This document shows positions 26,688 to 36,142 of a stretch of DNA of 42,822 nucleotides, piece after piece. Source of the DNA: an uncultured Bacilli bacterium. GTDB lineage: Bacteria > Bacillota_I > Bacilli_A > RF39 > UBA660. The stretch covers positions 1-42,822 of the forward strand of contig CANRCN010000003.1 of the NCBI GenBank assembly GCA_947629135.1. The letters are read 5' to 3'. Numbering within the stretch: the stretch's first letter is position 1; every line of letters begins with the position of its first letter. The position numbers and the translations under genes were made by a program. Below the pieces are notes generated by a model. The model worked only from the letters and a program-made list of their open reading frames with translations, ran no database searches and was not told the DNA's origin.

Positions 26688-27143
26688 ATGAAAAAAATAT
26701 TAATAGTAATAATTAGTTTAATTTTAATTATAAGTATTATTTTAGTAATTATTTTTAATAAAAAAGGAGAGTCTATGGAAAAAATTAAGTTAGTTGTTAA
26801 TAATCAAGAATTTATAATTAAATTAGAAGATAATTCTTCAAGTAGAGCATTTTTAGAAAAATTAAAAAATAATGATATTATAGTAAATGCACATGATTAT
26901 GGTAATTTTGAAAAAGTAGGAGATTTAGGATTTAGCTTGCCTACTAATGATACTAAAATAACAACTAAACCAGGTGATTTGATATTATATCAAGGAAATC
27001 AGATAACTTTATATTATGATACAAATACATGGGAATTTACAAAACTTGGTGAGATAGAAAATATCGATGAAGATTCTTTAAAAAGTGTATTAGGAAATGA
27101 TGATGTTACTTTATTATTTAAGGTATATAAAGGAGATGAGTAA
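26688..27143 (+). CDS. Cyclophilin-like fold protein, membrane-anchored/exported
   Basis: N-terminal TM; DYGNFEKVGDLGFSLPTNDTKITTKPGDLILYQGNQITLYYDTNTWEFTKLG. Confidence 0.75.
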   Translation: MKKILIVIISLILIISIILVIIFNKKGESMEKIKLVVNNQEFIIKLEDNSSSRAFLEKLKNNDIIVNAHDYGNFEKVGDLGFSLPTNDTKITTKPGDLILYQGNQITLYYDTNTWEFTKLGEIENIDEDSLKSVLGNDDVTLLFKVYKGDE

Positions 27144-27788
27144 ATGAAATTATATTTATCATCATATAGAATTGGCAATAAAAGTGAAGAGTTAATAAAT
27201 TGGATAAAAGAACATGGTAATAAAATATTAATTATTCCTAATGCTTTAGATATATATTTAGATTCTAAAAGAAAAAATGATGGTATTTTAGAAAAGTGTC
27301 AGGATTTAGAAAATATAGGTTTTAAAGTAGAGATATTAGATTTAAGAAATTATTTTTCTAATAATGATTTATTAAGAGAAAAATTAGAAGAATATAGAGC
27401 TTTTTATGTTTTAGGTGGTAATGTTTTTGTTTTAAGACAAGCTATGTTTTTAAGTGGATTTGATAAATATTTAAAAGAAATAAGTGATAAGAAAGATTAT
27501 TTGTATGCAGGCTTTAGTGCTGGAGTATGTGTGTTAGCTTCTGATTTACATGGTTTTGAATTAGTTGATAATCAATCAGAAGATCCTTATAATTATGGTA
27601 AAACAATTTGGACAGGGATAGGTTTAATCGATTATAATATTGTACCTCATTTTGATACCCCTAGCCATCCTGAATCTCCTTTGATGTATAGTTTAGTTAG
27701 TTATTTAGAAAAAGAAAATAAAAAGTATAAAACTTTAAGGGATGGAGAAGTAATTATTTCAGATATTACTTATGATAAAATAATTTAG
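27144..27788 (+). CDS. Peptidase S51 (PepE-like) family protein
   Basis: AFYVLGGNVFVLRQAM, YAGFSAGVCVLA (nucleophile elbow Ser), VPHFDTPSHPES. Confidence 0.85.
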   Translation: MKLYLSSYRIGNKSEELINWIKEHGNKILIIPNALDIYLDSKRKNDGILEKCQDLENIGFKVEILDLRNYFSNNDLLREKLEEYRAFYVLGGNVFVLRQAMFLSGFDKYLKEISDKKDYLYAGFSAGVCVLASDLHGFELVDNQSEDPYNYGKTIWTGIGLIDYNIVPHFDTPSHPESPLMYSLVSYLEKENKKYKTLRDGEVIISDITYDKII

Positions 27789-27795
27789 AGGTGTT

Positions 27796-28464
27796 ATGAA
27801 AAAATATTATTTATATGAAATGAAGGGAATGTTTTTACAAGTATTTTCAATTATAATTTTTATTTTTATGGGATTGTTAACATATTTTTTATGTAATGAT
27901 TTTAAGATAACTTATAATGATTTTATTATTATTTTTCTTTTGATGTTACCTTATTTAATATTACATGAGATATTACATAGTATTTCTTATGTAGTAAATG
28001 GAGCAAAGTTCAAAAATATTACTTATGGAGTTCATATTGAAAAAGGAATACTTTGTTGCTTATGTAAGCAAAATATTAGTAAACGAAATATTTTAATTTC
28101 TTTAATAACCCCTTTTGTAGTAATTGGAGTTATAACTTATATAATTGGAATAATTTTAAATAATTCTATATTAATTTCTTTATCTATTATAAATATATCA
28201 GGTTGTTCTGGAGATTTAGTCATGTTTTTTGATTTTTTAAGACTTAAAGATTTTCAATATTCAGAGTATGATAATCCTATGGCTTTTGGTATTTATACTA
28301 AGAATGATTTAAGTAAAAAAGAAATGTTTGGATTGAAAAATCTTGGAAGTTGTATGAAGTTAGAAATAAAAGATTTAAAGAAAATTAAAGTTAGTAAATT
28401 AAGTATTGTTTTTTTAATTATTTATTATTTAACAGGTATTATGAATTTATTATTAATTAAATAA
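27796..28464 (+). CDS. DUF3267-like membrane protein (putative zinc metalloprotease)
   Basis: Multi-TM with HEILHSISYVVNGAKF (HExxH) and ISGCSGDLVMFFDFL. Confidence 0.75.
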   Translation: MKKYYLYEMKGMFLQVFSIIIFIFMGLLTYFLCNDFKITYNDFIIIFLLMLPYLILHEILHSISYVVNGAKFKNITYGVHIEKGILCCLCKQNISKRNILISLITPFVVIGVITYIIGIILNNSILISLSIINISGCSGDLVMFFDFLRLKDFQYSEYDNPMAFGIYTKNDLSKKEMFGLKNLGSCMKLEIKDLKKIKVSKLSIVFLIIYYLTGIMNLLLIK

Positions 28465-28531
28465 CTCTACACTTCGTTTGGTAAATAATTTTAATTTTAG
28501 ATTATAATTATTCTACGAAAGGAGAAAGTTT

Positions 28532-29395
28532 ATGGAACAAGATAAGATAGGTAGGTTTATTCAAAGTTTGAGAAAAGAAAAGAATTTAACTCAACAAGAA
28601 CTTGCTGATATAATTGGAGTAACGGATAGAGCTATTTCTAAATGGGAAAATGGAAGAGGATTACCTGATTATTCTTTACTTAGACCTTTAAGTGATGCTT
28701 TAGGAATAAGTATAAATGAATTATTAAATGGAGAAAGAATAAAGAAAGAAGAGAAAGAAAAAAGGTATGAAGATACAATTATTAATACAATTCGTTATAG
28801 TAAAAAGAAAATTAAAAATACTAAGTTGATTTTTGGAGTTATATTGAGTTTAATAATTATTTTTCTTATAACTTTAATAACTTTATTTGGAATAGATATA
28901 ACTAGAATGAGAAATAATAAACCTGTTTTTTTTAGTACATGGGGATTTAAATATGCACCACCTATAAATATAGATGATATTAATATTGAAAAAGCAATTG
29001 AAGAATATTTAATAGAAAAAGATGAAAAAAATAATCATTATAATAATGAGAAATCTTTTGTTGCAATGAGAACCTATTTAATAAAAGAAGATTTAAAAGA
29101 TAAATATTATGTTTATTCATGGATATTACAGGAAAAATATTATCAAGATGGCGAAAAAATAATTAAAGATACAGGCTCATCTATTCCTTATAAGTTTGAA
29201 TTAATAAAAATAGATAATGAGTTTTTGGTAAATGATTATACAATTCCAAGAGATGGTAGTTATTATACTAGAGATATGAAATCTATATTTCCAAGTAGTG
29301 TCTTAAAAGATATGAATAACATTCATACTGATGGAACAATTGAAAGATTAGCTTCTAAGATAAATGATGAAGTAAAATTATATTTTCATGAATAA
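28532..29395 (+). CDS. XRE-family HTH regulator with TM and extracytoplasmic domain
   Basis: IGRFIQSLRKEKNLTQQELADIIGVTDRAISKWENGRGLPDYSLL; TM LIFGVILSLIIIFLITLITLFGI; ~160 aa C-terminal domain. Confidence 0.85.
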   Translation: MEQDKIGRFIQSLRKEKNLTQQELADIIGVTDRAISKWENGRGLPDYSLLRPLSDALGISINELLNGERIKKEEKEKRYEDTIINTIRYSKKKIKNTKLIFGVILSLIIIFLITLITLFGIDITRMRNNKPVFFSTWGFKYAPPINIDDINIEKAIEEYLIEKDEKNNHYNNEKSFVAMRTYLIKEDLKDKYYVYSWILQEKYYQDGEKIIKDTGSSIPYKFELIKIDNEFLVNDYTIPRDGSYYTRDMKSIFPSSVLKDMNNIHTDGTIERLASKINDEVKLYFHE

Positions 29396-29460
29396 TTATT
29401 TGGATATTATTGACTTCAAATTAAAAAAAAGTTATACTGAAATAAAGGAGAAGATATAAA

Positions 29461-30105
29461 ATGAATTTGGATTGTTATAATGATATTATAAAGCAAAACT
29501 TTGAGATAACAAGTTATAATCAATTTAATTATAATGAATACTTTACAAAAACATTTATATATAATTTTTTAAAGAAAAAGTTTCCTAATATGAGAAGAGT
29601 TTTAGAACCAAGATCTCCAAGAAGTTATGAAAATGATGGAAAAATTTATTCTGTAAAAAATGTTGCTAGAGGAAGAGTTGTAATTGAAACTAATGATGGA
29701 CAATATGTAAGTAAACTTATATTTAGTCCTGAAAATCCTTATTCACCAATTAGTTATACTATTAATGAAAAAGGACTTATTGTTGAAAAACATGATTATT
29801 ATGGTGTTGAGAGATGCACAATTGAATATTATGATCGAGCAGCAACAGATTTTATTTTAAATGGTGTAGATGCAAATATGTTTTTAGAAGGAATTGTTGA
29901 AGGAAAAATTAGCCTTGAAAGAATTTTAAATGATGAGAGTCTTAATCCAGATGCAAAAATGAGAATAAAAAGAGTTGCTGGAGATAAGTTTGCTTTGGTG
30001 GATACAGAAAATAATGCTATATCTGAATGTGATTCACCTTATTTACCTGGTTCAGAAATAGAAGAATGTGTTGATAGTATGGTAGAACATAGTAAAATAA
30101 GATAA
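29461..30105 (+). CDS. Hypothetical protein
   Basis: Intact ORF with RBS (AAGGAGAAGATATAAA-ATG) followed by terminator; no recognised family. Confidence 0.6.
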   Translation: MNLDCYNDIIKQNFEITSYNQFNYNEYFTKTFIYNFLKKKFPNMRRVLEPRSPRSYENDGKIYSVKNVARGRVVIETNDGQYVSKLIFSPENPYSPISYTINEKGLIVEKHDYYGVERCTIEYYDRAATDFILNGVDANMFLEGIVEGKISLERILNDESLNPDAKMRIKRVAGDKFALVDTENNAISECDSPYLPGSEIEECVDSMVEHSKIR

Positions 30106-30112
30106 AAATAAG

Positions 30113-30141
30113 TTAACAAGTATTTTAATGCTTGTTTTTTT
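30113..30141 (+). terminator. Rho-independent terminator
   Basis: AACAAGTATT..AATGCTTGTT then TTTTT. Confidence 0.8.
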
Positions 30142-30396
30142 GTTTTAATTTTATATTAAAAATAGCAAAAAAATTAATAATTTTTTTTAGAAAATAAAAG
30201 TGATTATAGTAATAAATATTTTTTTAAATAAAAAAATAATAAAAAAGTGTCAAGTACAGCAAAGATACAAATTATATTATAAATAAAAGAAATACAAATA
30301 ATGACTATTGATTTATTAAGAAAAATAATGAAATTTAAGATACAAAAAATGTGGTGAAATTTTCAAAAAAAAATTAATTTGTAAAAATTTTTAAAA

Positions 30397-30439
30397 TGTT
30401 GCAATTGCAACAATACTAAGTTCTAGAATTTGTTATAAT
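30397..30439 (+). promoter_or_regulatory. nrdDG promoter with 16-bp palindrome
   Basis: TGTTGCAATTGCAACA (30397-30412) perfect palindrome; extended -10 TGTTATAAT (TATAAT at 30434-30439); no recognisable -35. Confidence 0.6.
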
Positions 30440-30470
30440 GGATTTATCGTAAGAGGTAGGAGGAAGTAAT

Positions 30471-32663
30471 ATGAAAATAATTAAACGTGATGGTAAATTC
30501 GTCGATTTCGAACCTGAAAAAATCGTAAATGCCATAGAAAAAGCTAATGCAGAAGTTGATGAGGAAGAGAGAGTATCCGATATTCAAATTAGAAATATCG
30601 TTAAATATATTGAAAAATTAGGAAAAAAGAGAATATTAGTTGAAGATATTCAAGATATAATAGAAAAAAGAATCATGGCTCTTGGTAAATATGAACTTGC
30701 TAAGAAATATATTACTTATAGATATACAAGAGAACTAGTAAGAAAGAGTAATACAACTGATAGAACTATCAAAGAGTTAATTGATGGTGAATCTGAATAC
30801 TGGAATACTGAGAATTCAAATAAGAATGCTAAGATTGTTACAGTTCAAAGAGATTATCTTGCTGGTATTACAAGTTCTGATATTACTAGAAGATTCTTAT
30901 TACCAGAAGATATAGTAACAGCTCATGATTCTGGAATTATTCATTTTCACGATGCTGATTATTTTGCTCAAAATGCTCTTCATAATTGTGATCTTATTAA
31001 TCTTGAAGATATGCTTCAAAACGGAACTAATATAAATGGAGTAATGATTGAAAAACCTCATAGATTTTTAACAGCTATGACAATTGCAACTCAATTAATT
31101 ACAGCTGTTTCATCTAGTCAATATGGAGGATGTACAATTTCTCTTACTCACTTAGCTCCTTTTGTAAGAGATAGTTATAATACATATTTAGAAAAGTATA
31201 AAAAACGTAAATTTAAAAAAGAAGATTGTGAAAAGTATGCTAAAGATGATTTAAGAAAAGAAATAATTGATGGAGTGCAAACATTCCAATATCAAATTAA
31301 TTCAATGACAACAACAAATGGACAAGCACCTTTCTTAAGTGTTAATATGTATCTTGGAGAAACTGAAGAATATAAAGAAGAACTTGCTATGATTATAGAA
31401 GAAGTATTAAAACAAAGAATTCAAGGTATGAAGAATGAAAAAGGTGTTTATATTACACCTGCTTTTCCTAAACTTTTATATGTTTTAGAAGAAGATAACA
31501 TTCATAAAAATAGTAAGTATTATTATTTAACAGAACTTGCTGCTAAATGTACTGCTAAGAGAATGGTTCCTGATTATATATCAGAAAAAGTAATGAAAGA
31601 ATTAAAGAAAAATGAATATGGAGAAGGAGAATGCTATCCTTGTATGGGATGTAGGAGTTTCTTAACACCAGATAGATCTATTTCTTTAGGAAATATTGCT
31701 AAAGCTAAAAATTATGTAGAAGGAAAAGGTAAATATTATGGTAGATTTAATCAAGGTGTTGTAACTATAAATCTTCCTGATGTTGCATTATCTTCTGAAA
31801 AAGATATGGATAGATTCTATGAAATATTAGATGAAAGACTAGAACTTTGTCATAGAGCTTTAAAGATTAGACATGAAAGATTAAGCCATGCTTTAAGTGA
31901 TGTTGCTCCTATTTTATGGCAACATGGAGCTTTAGCAAGACTTGAGAAGGGTGAATCAATTCATGAACTTTTACATCATGGTTATTCAACTATTTCTCTT
32001 GGATATGCTGGTTTATATGAATGTGTTAAATATATGACAGGACATTCTCATACAGATGGTGGTAAAGGACACGACTTTGCAATTGATGTAATGGAAAGAT
32101 TAAATGCAGCTTGTAAAAAGTGGAAAGAAGAAGAGGATATTGATTATTCAGTATATGGTACTCCAATTGAATCAACAACTTATAAGTTTGCTAAAAAATT
32201 AAAAGAGAGATTTGGTGTAATCAATGGTATTACCGATAGAGATTATATTACTAATTCTTATCATGTTCCTGTATTTGAAGAGATTGATGCTTTTGAAAAA
32301 TTAAGACTTGAAAGTGAATTCCAAAAGTTATCACCAGGTGGAGCCATTTCTTATGTTGAAACTCCTAATTTACAAAATAATATTCCAGCTGTTCTTGAAA
32401 TAATTAACTTTATATATGATAACATTATGTATGCTGAACTTAATACAAAGAGTGATTATTGCCAAGCTTGTGGATATGATGGAGAAATTTTACTTGATGA
32501 TAATTTAGAATGGTATTGTCCAAACTGTGGTAATCGTGATCATGATACATTAAATGTTGCAAGAAGAACTTGTGGTTATATTGGAACTAATTTCTGGAAT
32601 AAAGGTAGAACTCAAGAAATTAAAGAAAGAGTTTTACACGTAGATAATAAAGTTGATGAATAG
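30471..32663 (+). CDS. nrdD: Anaerobic ribonucleoside-triphosphate reductase
   Basis: ATP-cone N-terminus; DADYFAQNALHNCDLINLEDML; CGYDGEILLDDNLEWYCPNCG; glycyl radical site RRTCGYIGTNFWN. Confidence 0.97.
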   Translation: MKIIKRDGKFVDFEPEKIVNAIEKANAEVDEEERVSDIQIRNIVKYIEKLGKKRILVEDIQDIIEKRIMALGKYELAKKYITYRYTRELVRKSNTTDRTIKELIDGESEYWNTENSNKNAKIVTVQRDYLAGITSSDITRRFLLPEDIVTAHDSGIIHFHDADYFAQNALHNCDLINLEDMLQNGTNINGVMIEKPHRFLTAMTIATQLITAVSSSQYGGCTISLTHLAPFVRDSYNTYLEKYKKRKFKKEDCEKYAKDDLRKEIIDGVQTFQYQINSMTTTNGQAPFLSVNMYLGETEEYKEELAMIIEEVLKQRIQGMKNEKGVYITPAFPKLLYVLEEDNIHKNSKYYYLTELAAKCTAKRMVPDYISEKVMKELKKNEYGEGECYPCMGCRSFLTPDRSISLGNIAKAKNYVEGKGKYYGRFNQGVVTINLPDVALSSEKDMDRFYEILDERLELCHRALKIRHERLSHALSDVAPILWQHGALARLEKGESIHELLHHGYSTISLGYAGLYECVKYMTGHSHTDGGKGHDFAIDVMERLNAACKKWKEEEDIDYSVYGTPIESTTYKFAKKLKERFGVINGITDRDYITNSYHVPVFEEIDAFEKLRLESEFQKLSPGGAISYVETPNLQNNIPAVLEIINFIYDNIMYAELNTKSDYCQACGYDGEILLDDNLEWYCPNCGNRDHDTLNVARRTCGYIGTNFWNKGRTQEIKERVLHVDNKVDE

Positions 32664-32672
32664 GATTTAGAT

Positions 32673-33179
32673 ATGCATTATAATTTAATCAGAAAAATGG
32701 ACATTGCAGATGGTCCAGGGGTTAGGGTTTCAGTTTTCATGCAAGGTTGTGAATTTCATTGTAAGAATTGTTTTAATAAAGAAACATGGAGTTTTGATAA
32801 AGGTAAAGAATTTACTGATGATGTTATTGCAAGAGTTTTAGAACTTGCAGCACCAGAATACATTCAAGGTTTATCTATTCTTGGAGGAGAACCACTTCAT
32901 CCAAAAAATATAGAAGGAACAATTAAATTAGCTCGTGCCTTTAGAGAAAAATATCCAAGCAAAGATATTTGGATATGGACAGGTTTTCTTTATGAAAATA
33001 TAGTTAATAAAGATATCTTAAATTATGTTGATGTAATAGTAGATGGACAATATCAAGAGGAATTACATGATTTTAGATTACAATATAGAGGATCATCTAA
33101 TCAAAGAGTTATAGATGTTAAAAAGAGTGTTAAGAAAGATAAGATTTGTTTGATAGATGAAGCAATGCAAATATCATAG
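32673..33179 (+). CDS. nrdG: Anaerobic ribonucleotide reductase-activating protein (radical SAM)
   Basis: DGPGVRVSVFMQGCEFHCKNCFNKETW, LSILGGEPL, IWIWTGF. Confidence 0.95.
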   Translation: MHYNLIRKMDIADGPGVRVSVFMQGCEFHCKNCFNKETWSFDKGKEFTDDVIARVLELAAPEYIQGLSILGGEPLHPKNIEGTIKLARAFREKYPSKDIWIWTGFLYENIVNKDILNYVDVIVDGQYQEELHDFRLQYRGSSNQRVIDVKKSVKKDKICLIDEAMQIS

Positions 33180-33207
33180 ATTAGTATAGAAATATGCTAA
33201 TCTTTTT
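33179..33207 (+). terminator. Terminator after nrdG
   Basis: GATTAGTAT...CTAATC-TTTTT. Confidence 0.8.
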
Positions 33208-33223
33208 ATATTAGAATTATCTA

Positions 33224-33329
33224 AACTCCAAAAAAATACGAAATATATTGATTTTTTTGGAGTTATGGATATTTTTTTACAAGTTATCAACCATTTTCGG
33301 GCAAAAATATCCAAAAAGTGGTCGATAAC
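33224..33329. repeat. Cluster of inverted repeats upstream of the DUF4143 ATPase
   Basis: AACTCCAAAAAAAT (33224-33237)/ATTTTTTTGGAGTT (33251-33264); GGATATTTTT (33267-33276)/AAAAATATCC (33303-33312); GTTATCAACCATTTT (33283-33297)/AAAAGTGGTCGATAAC (33314-33329). Confidence 0.85.
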
Positions 33330-33331
33330 GG

Positions 33332-33360
33332 TTGACTTTTGCTTATATATGCCATATAAT
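33332..33360 (+). promoter_or_regulatory. Promoter of the DUF4143 ATPase
   Basis: TTGACT (33332-33337)-N17-TATAAT (33355-33360), directly abutting the inverted-repeat cluster. Confidence 0.75.
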
Positions 33361-33375
33361 TTAATTGGTGATTAA

Positions 33376-34608
33376 ATGGAAAAGCTATATAAAAGAGAAG
33401 ATTACTTAAATAAAATAAGAGGTTTTTATGATGATACCATGATTAAAGTAATTACAGGTATTCGAAGATGTGGTAAATCTTATTTCTTAAAAACAGTAAT
33501 TGAAGAGTTAAAAGATAAAGGTATTAAAGATAAGGATATTATTTATATTGAATTGGATAGAAAAGAATATAAAGATATTGAAACTCCTTCTGAATTAGAA
33601 AAAATGATAGATAGTATGATCAAAGATAAAGATTTTAAATATTTATTTATTGATGAAATAGAAAATGTGAAGGGATTTGAAACTTTAATAAATTCTTATC
33701 GTGAAACTAATAATTATTCTATTTTCTTAACAGGATCTAATTCTTATTTGCTATCTGGAGAATTAATTACTAAACTTACAGGTAGGTATATTGAAATAGA
33801 GATGTTACCTCTTAACTTTTATGAATATGTTGATATGAAAAGATTCTTAGATAAAGAAGTTAATATTAATATTTATCTTGAATTTGAAGAATTTATCCGA
33901 AATGGTGGATTTCCTGGCTCTTTAAAATATGATTCTTATGAAGATAAATTATTATATACTAGAAATGTAATTGAGCAAATATTTGATAAAGATATAAAAG
34001 AGCATAAAAAGATCAAAGATAAAGCTTTATTTGAAGTAATTGAAAAGTTTGTAGTTAATAACTTTGGAAATATAATATCAGTTGGGAATATCTATGATTA
34101 TTTGATGAAAGAAAAAATAAATGTTGATAGAAGAACTATAAAAACATATATAGAAATATTAGAAAATGCTAAGATAATTTATCCATGTGAATTATTTGAT
34201 ATTAAGTCTAAGAAAGCTTTAGATAAATATAAAAAATATTACTTAGCTGACTTAAGCATTTATTTTGCTTTAAATACTGACAATAGAATTAATTATGGAC
34301 CAGTTTTAGAAAATGTTTTGTTTTCATATTTGAAAAGTAAAAATTATAGTTTAAGTGTTGGTAGAATTGGTGATTTAGAATGCGATTTTATAGCTAGAAG
34401 AGGAATTGATGAATATTTCTATATTCAAGTTACTAAGAATATTGATGATGAAAAAACAAAAGAAAGAGAATATAAACCTTTTTATACGATTAGGGAATTA
34501 TATCCTAGATATTTATTTGTTTCAGATTTAATATTAAAAAGAAATATAGATGGTATTAATAATGTTAATATAGTTGATTTTATTTATAATAAGGAAGATT
34601 TAAAATAA
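33376..34608 (+). CDS. AAA family ATPase with DUF4143
   Basis: VITGIRRCGKSYFLKTV Walker A, KYLFIDEIENVKGFETLINSYRE, IFLTGSNSYLLSGEL, LTGRYIEIEMLPLNFYEY; C-terminal nuclease-like GRIGDLECDFIARR. Confidence 0.93.
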   Translation: MEKLYKREDYLNKIRGFYDDTMIKVITGIRRCGKSYFLKTVIEELKDKGIKDKDIIYIELDRKEYKDIETPSELEKMIDSMIKDKDFKYLFIDEIENVKGFETLINSYRETNNYSIFLTGSNSYLLSGELITKLTGRYIEIEMLPLNFYEYVDMKRFLDKEVNINIYLEFEEFIRNGGFPGSLKYDSYEDKLLYTRNVIEQIFDKDIKEHKKIKDKALFEVIEKFVVNNFGNIISVGNIYDYLMKEKINVDRRTIKTYIEILENAKIIYPCELFDIKSKKALDKYKKYYLADLSIYFALNTDNRINYGPVLENVLFSYLKSKNYSLSVGRIGDLECDFIARRGIDEYFYIQVTKNIDDEKTKEREYKPFYTIRELYPRYLFVSDLILKRNIDGINNVNIVDFIYNKEDLK

Positions 34609-34622
34609 ATAATTATATATTG

Positions 34623-34644
34623 GATTAGTTTATCTAATCTTTTT
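34623..34644 (+). terminator. Terminator after the DUF4143 ATPase
   Basis: GATTAG-TTTAT-CTAATC-TTTTT. Confidence 0.75.
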
Positions 34645-34720
34645 CTTTACCAAAAAAACATTAATATTTCATAATTTATTCACAAAACTCTGATAAGATT
34701 TTAAAGGAAAGGAAGAGATT

Positions 34721-36142
34721 ATGTATATTTTAAAAAATGCTTGGATTTCAATTGTTAGAAATAAAGGAAGGAATATTTTAATTGGAATCATTATACTTAT
34801 TATTGCTAGTTGTGCAACAGTTACTTTGGCTATAAAAAATACAGCTAATGACTTGATTGATTCTTATGTAAGTGCTTATGATAAGGAGGTTACAATTGGG
34901 TTTGACAGAAGCAATATGATGAAAGATTTAAATATGGGAGATCCTACTGGCAGAGAAGAAGTAAAAGAAAGATTTAATAATATTGTTAATTTATCTTTAG
35001 ATGATGTAAAAAAGTATGCTGATAGTGATTATATAAGTAAATATTATTATACTTATAGTATTGGTTTAAATGGTCAAAGTATTGAAAAGGCTGAAGTGGA
35101 AACCAATAATTTTGGAAGAAAAGATAAAGTTAATACTCAAACAGATTTTACTTTAACTGGTTATAGTAATATAGATGCAATGAGTGAGTTTATTGAAGGA
35201 ACTTATGTAATTGAAGATATTACTGATAATGCTTGGGATATTGCTTTTGATGGAGATTATGTATTTATTAATTCTGAGTTAGCAAGTTTTAATAAATTAA
35301 GTTTAAATGATACAATTACTTTAGTAAGTGAAGATTCTAAAACTTACGAATTTAAGATAATTGGAATATTTAAAGAAAATGAAGATTCGAGTGAACCTAA
35401 TATGTCAATGTTTTCTAACTCAGTTAATACGATTGTTACTAATGCTACATCTTTAGTAAAAATAACAGATGCAAATACTAATATTAAAGGAGATATTCAT
35501 CCAACTTTTATAATTAATGATTATAATGATGTTGATAAACTTCAAACTGAATTTTATGAAAAAGGTTTAGACGAGAATTATATTCTTGAAACTAATGAAG
35601 AAATAGCTAATGCAGGAGTTTCCAGTGTTAAAAATGTTAATTCTTTTGCAACAACATTTTTGATTATTACATTAATTATAGGTGGAGTTGTCTTATTTGT
35701 AATTAATATGATTAATATAAGAGAAAGAAAATATGAAATTGGAGTATTAAGAACAATTGGTGTTAGTAAGTTTAAATTAACTATGCAGTTTGTTTCAGAA
35801 CTTTTAATAGTTGCTTTATTAAGTCTTTTAATAGGAATGGGAATCGGAACTTTATCTTCAAAAGGTGTTAGTAATTCATTATTAGCAAGTGAAATTAGTA
35901 ATAGTCAAAATAAAAATGATGAAATAAATAAAAATTTTGGAAGAGGAGATCATGGTAATCTTGGAAAGGGAAGAGGATTTGCAGTAGTTGAAGCTTATGA
36001 TTCTATTGATGCAGTTGTTGATATGAAAGTTTTAGTTGAATTATTAGGGGTAGGATTATCTTTAGTCTTGATTAGTTCTATTGCATCTATTACAAGTATT
36101 CAAAGATTTTCACCACTTACTATATTGAAAGAGAGGTCATGA
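34721..36142 (+). CDS. ABC transporter permease (MacB/FtsX type)
   Basis: N-terminal TM NAWISIVRNKGRNILIGIIILIIAS; MacB-like periplasmic domain; NIRERKYEIGVLRTIGVSKFKL. Confidence 0.9.
   Translation: MYILKNAWISIVRNKGRNILIGIIILIIASCATVTLAIKNTANDLIDSYVSAYDKEVTIGFDRSNMMKDLNMGDPTGREEVKERFNNIVNLSLDDVKKYADSDYISKYYYTYSIGLNGQSIEKAEVETNNFGRKDKVNTQTDFTLTGYSNIDAMSEFIEGTYVIEDITDNAWDIAFDGDYVFINSELASFNKLSLNDTITLVSEDSKTYEFKIIGIFKENEDSSEPNMSMFSNSVNTIVTNATSLVKITDANTNIKGDIHPTFIINDYNDVDKLQTEFYEKGLDENYILETNEEIANAGVSSVKNVNSFATTFLIITLIIGGVVLFVINMINIRERKYEIGVLRTIGVSKFKLTMQFVSELLIVALLSLLIGMGIGTLSSKGVSNSLLASEISNSQNKNDEINKNFGRGDHGNLGKGRGFAVVEAYDSIDAVVDMKVLVELLGVGLSLVLISSIASITSIQRFSPLTILKERS

Noticed and set aside
30260-30350. 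Three imperfect copies of (G/A)ATACAAA in the nrdD upstream region
   Set aside because: Irregular spacing (about 26 and 49 bp) and AT-rich background make chance likely; no CRISPR-like repeat/spacer regularity.
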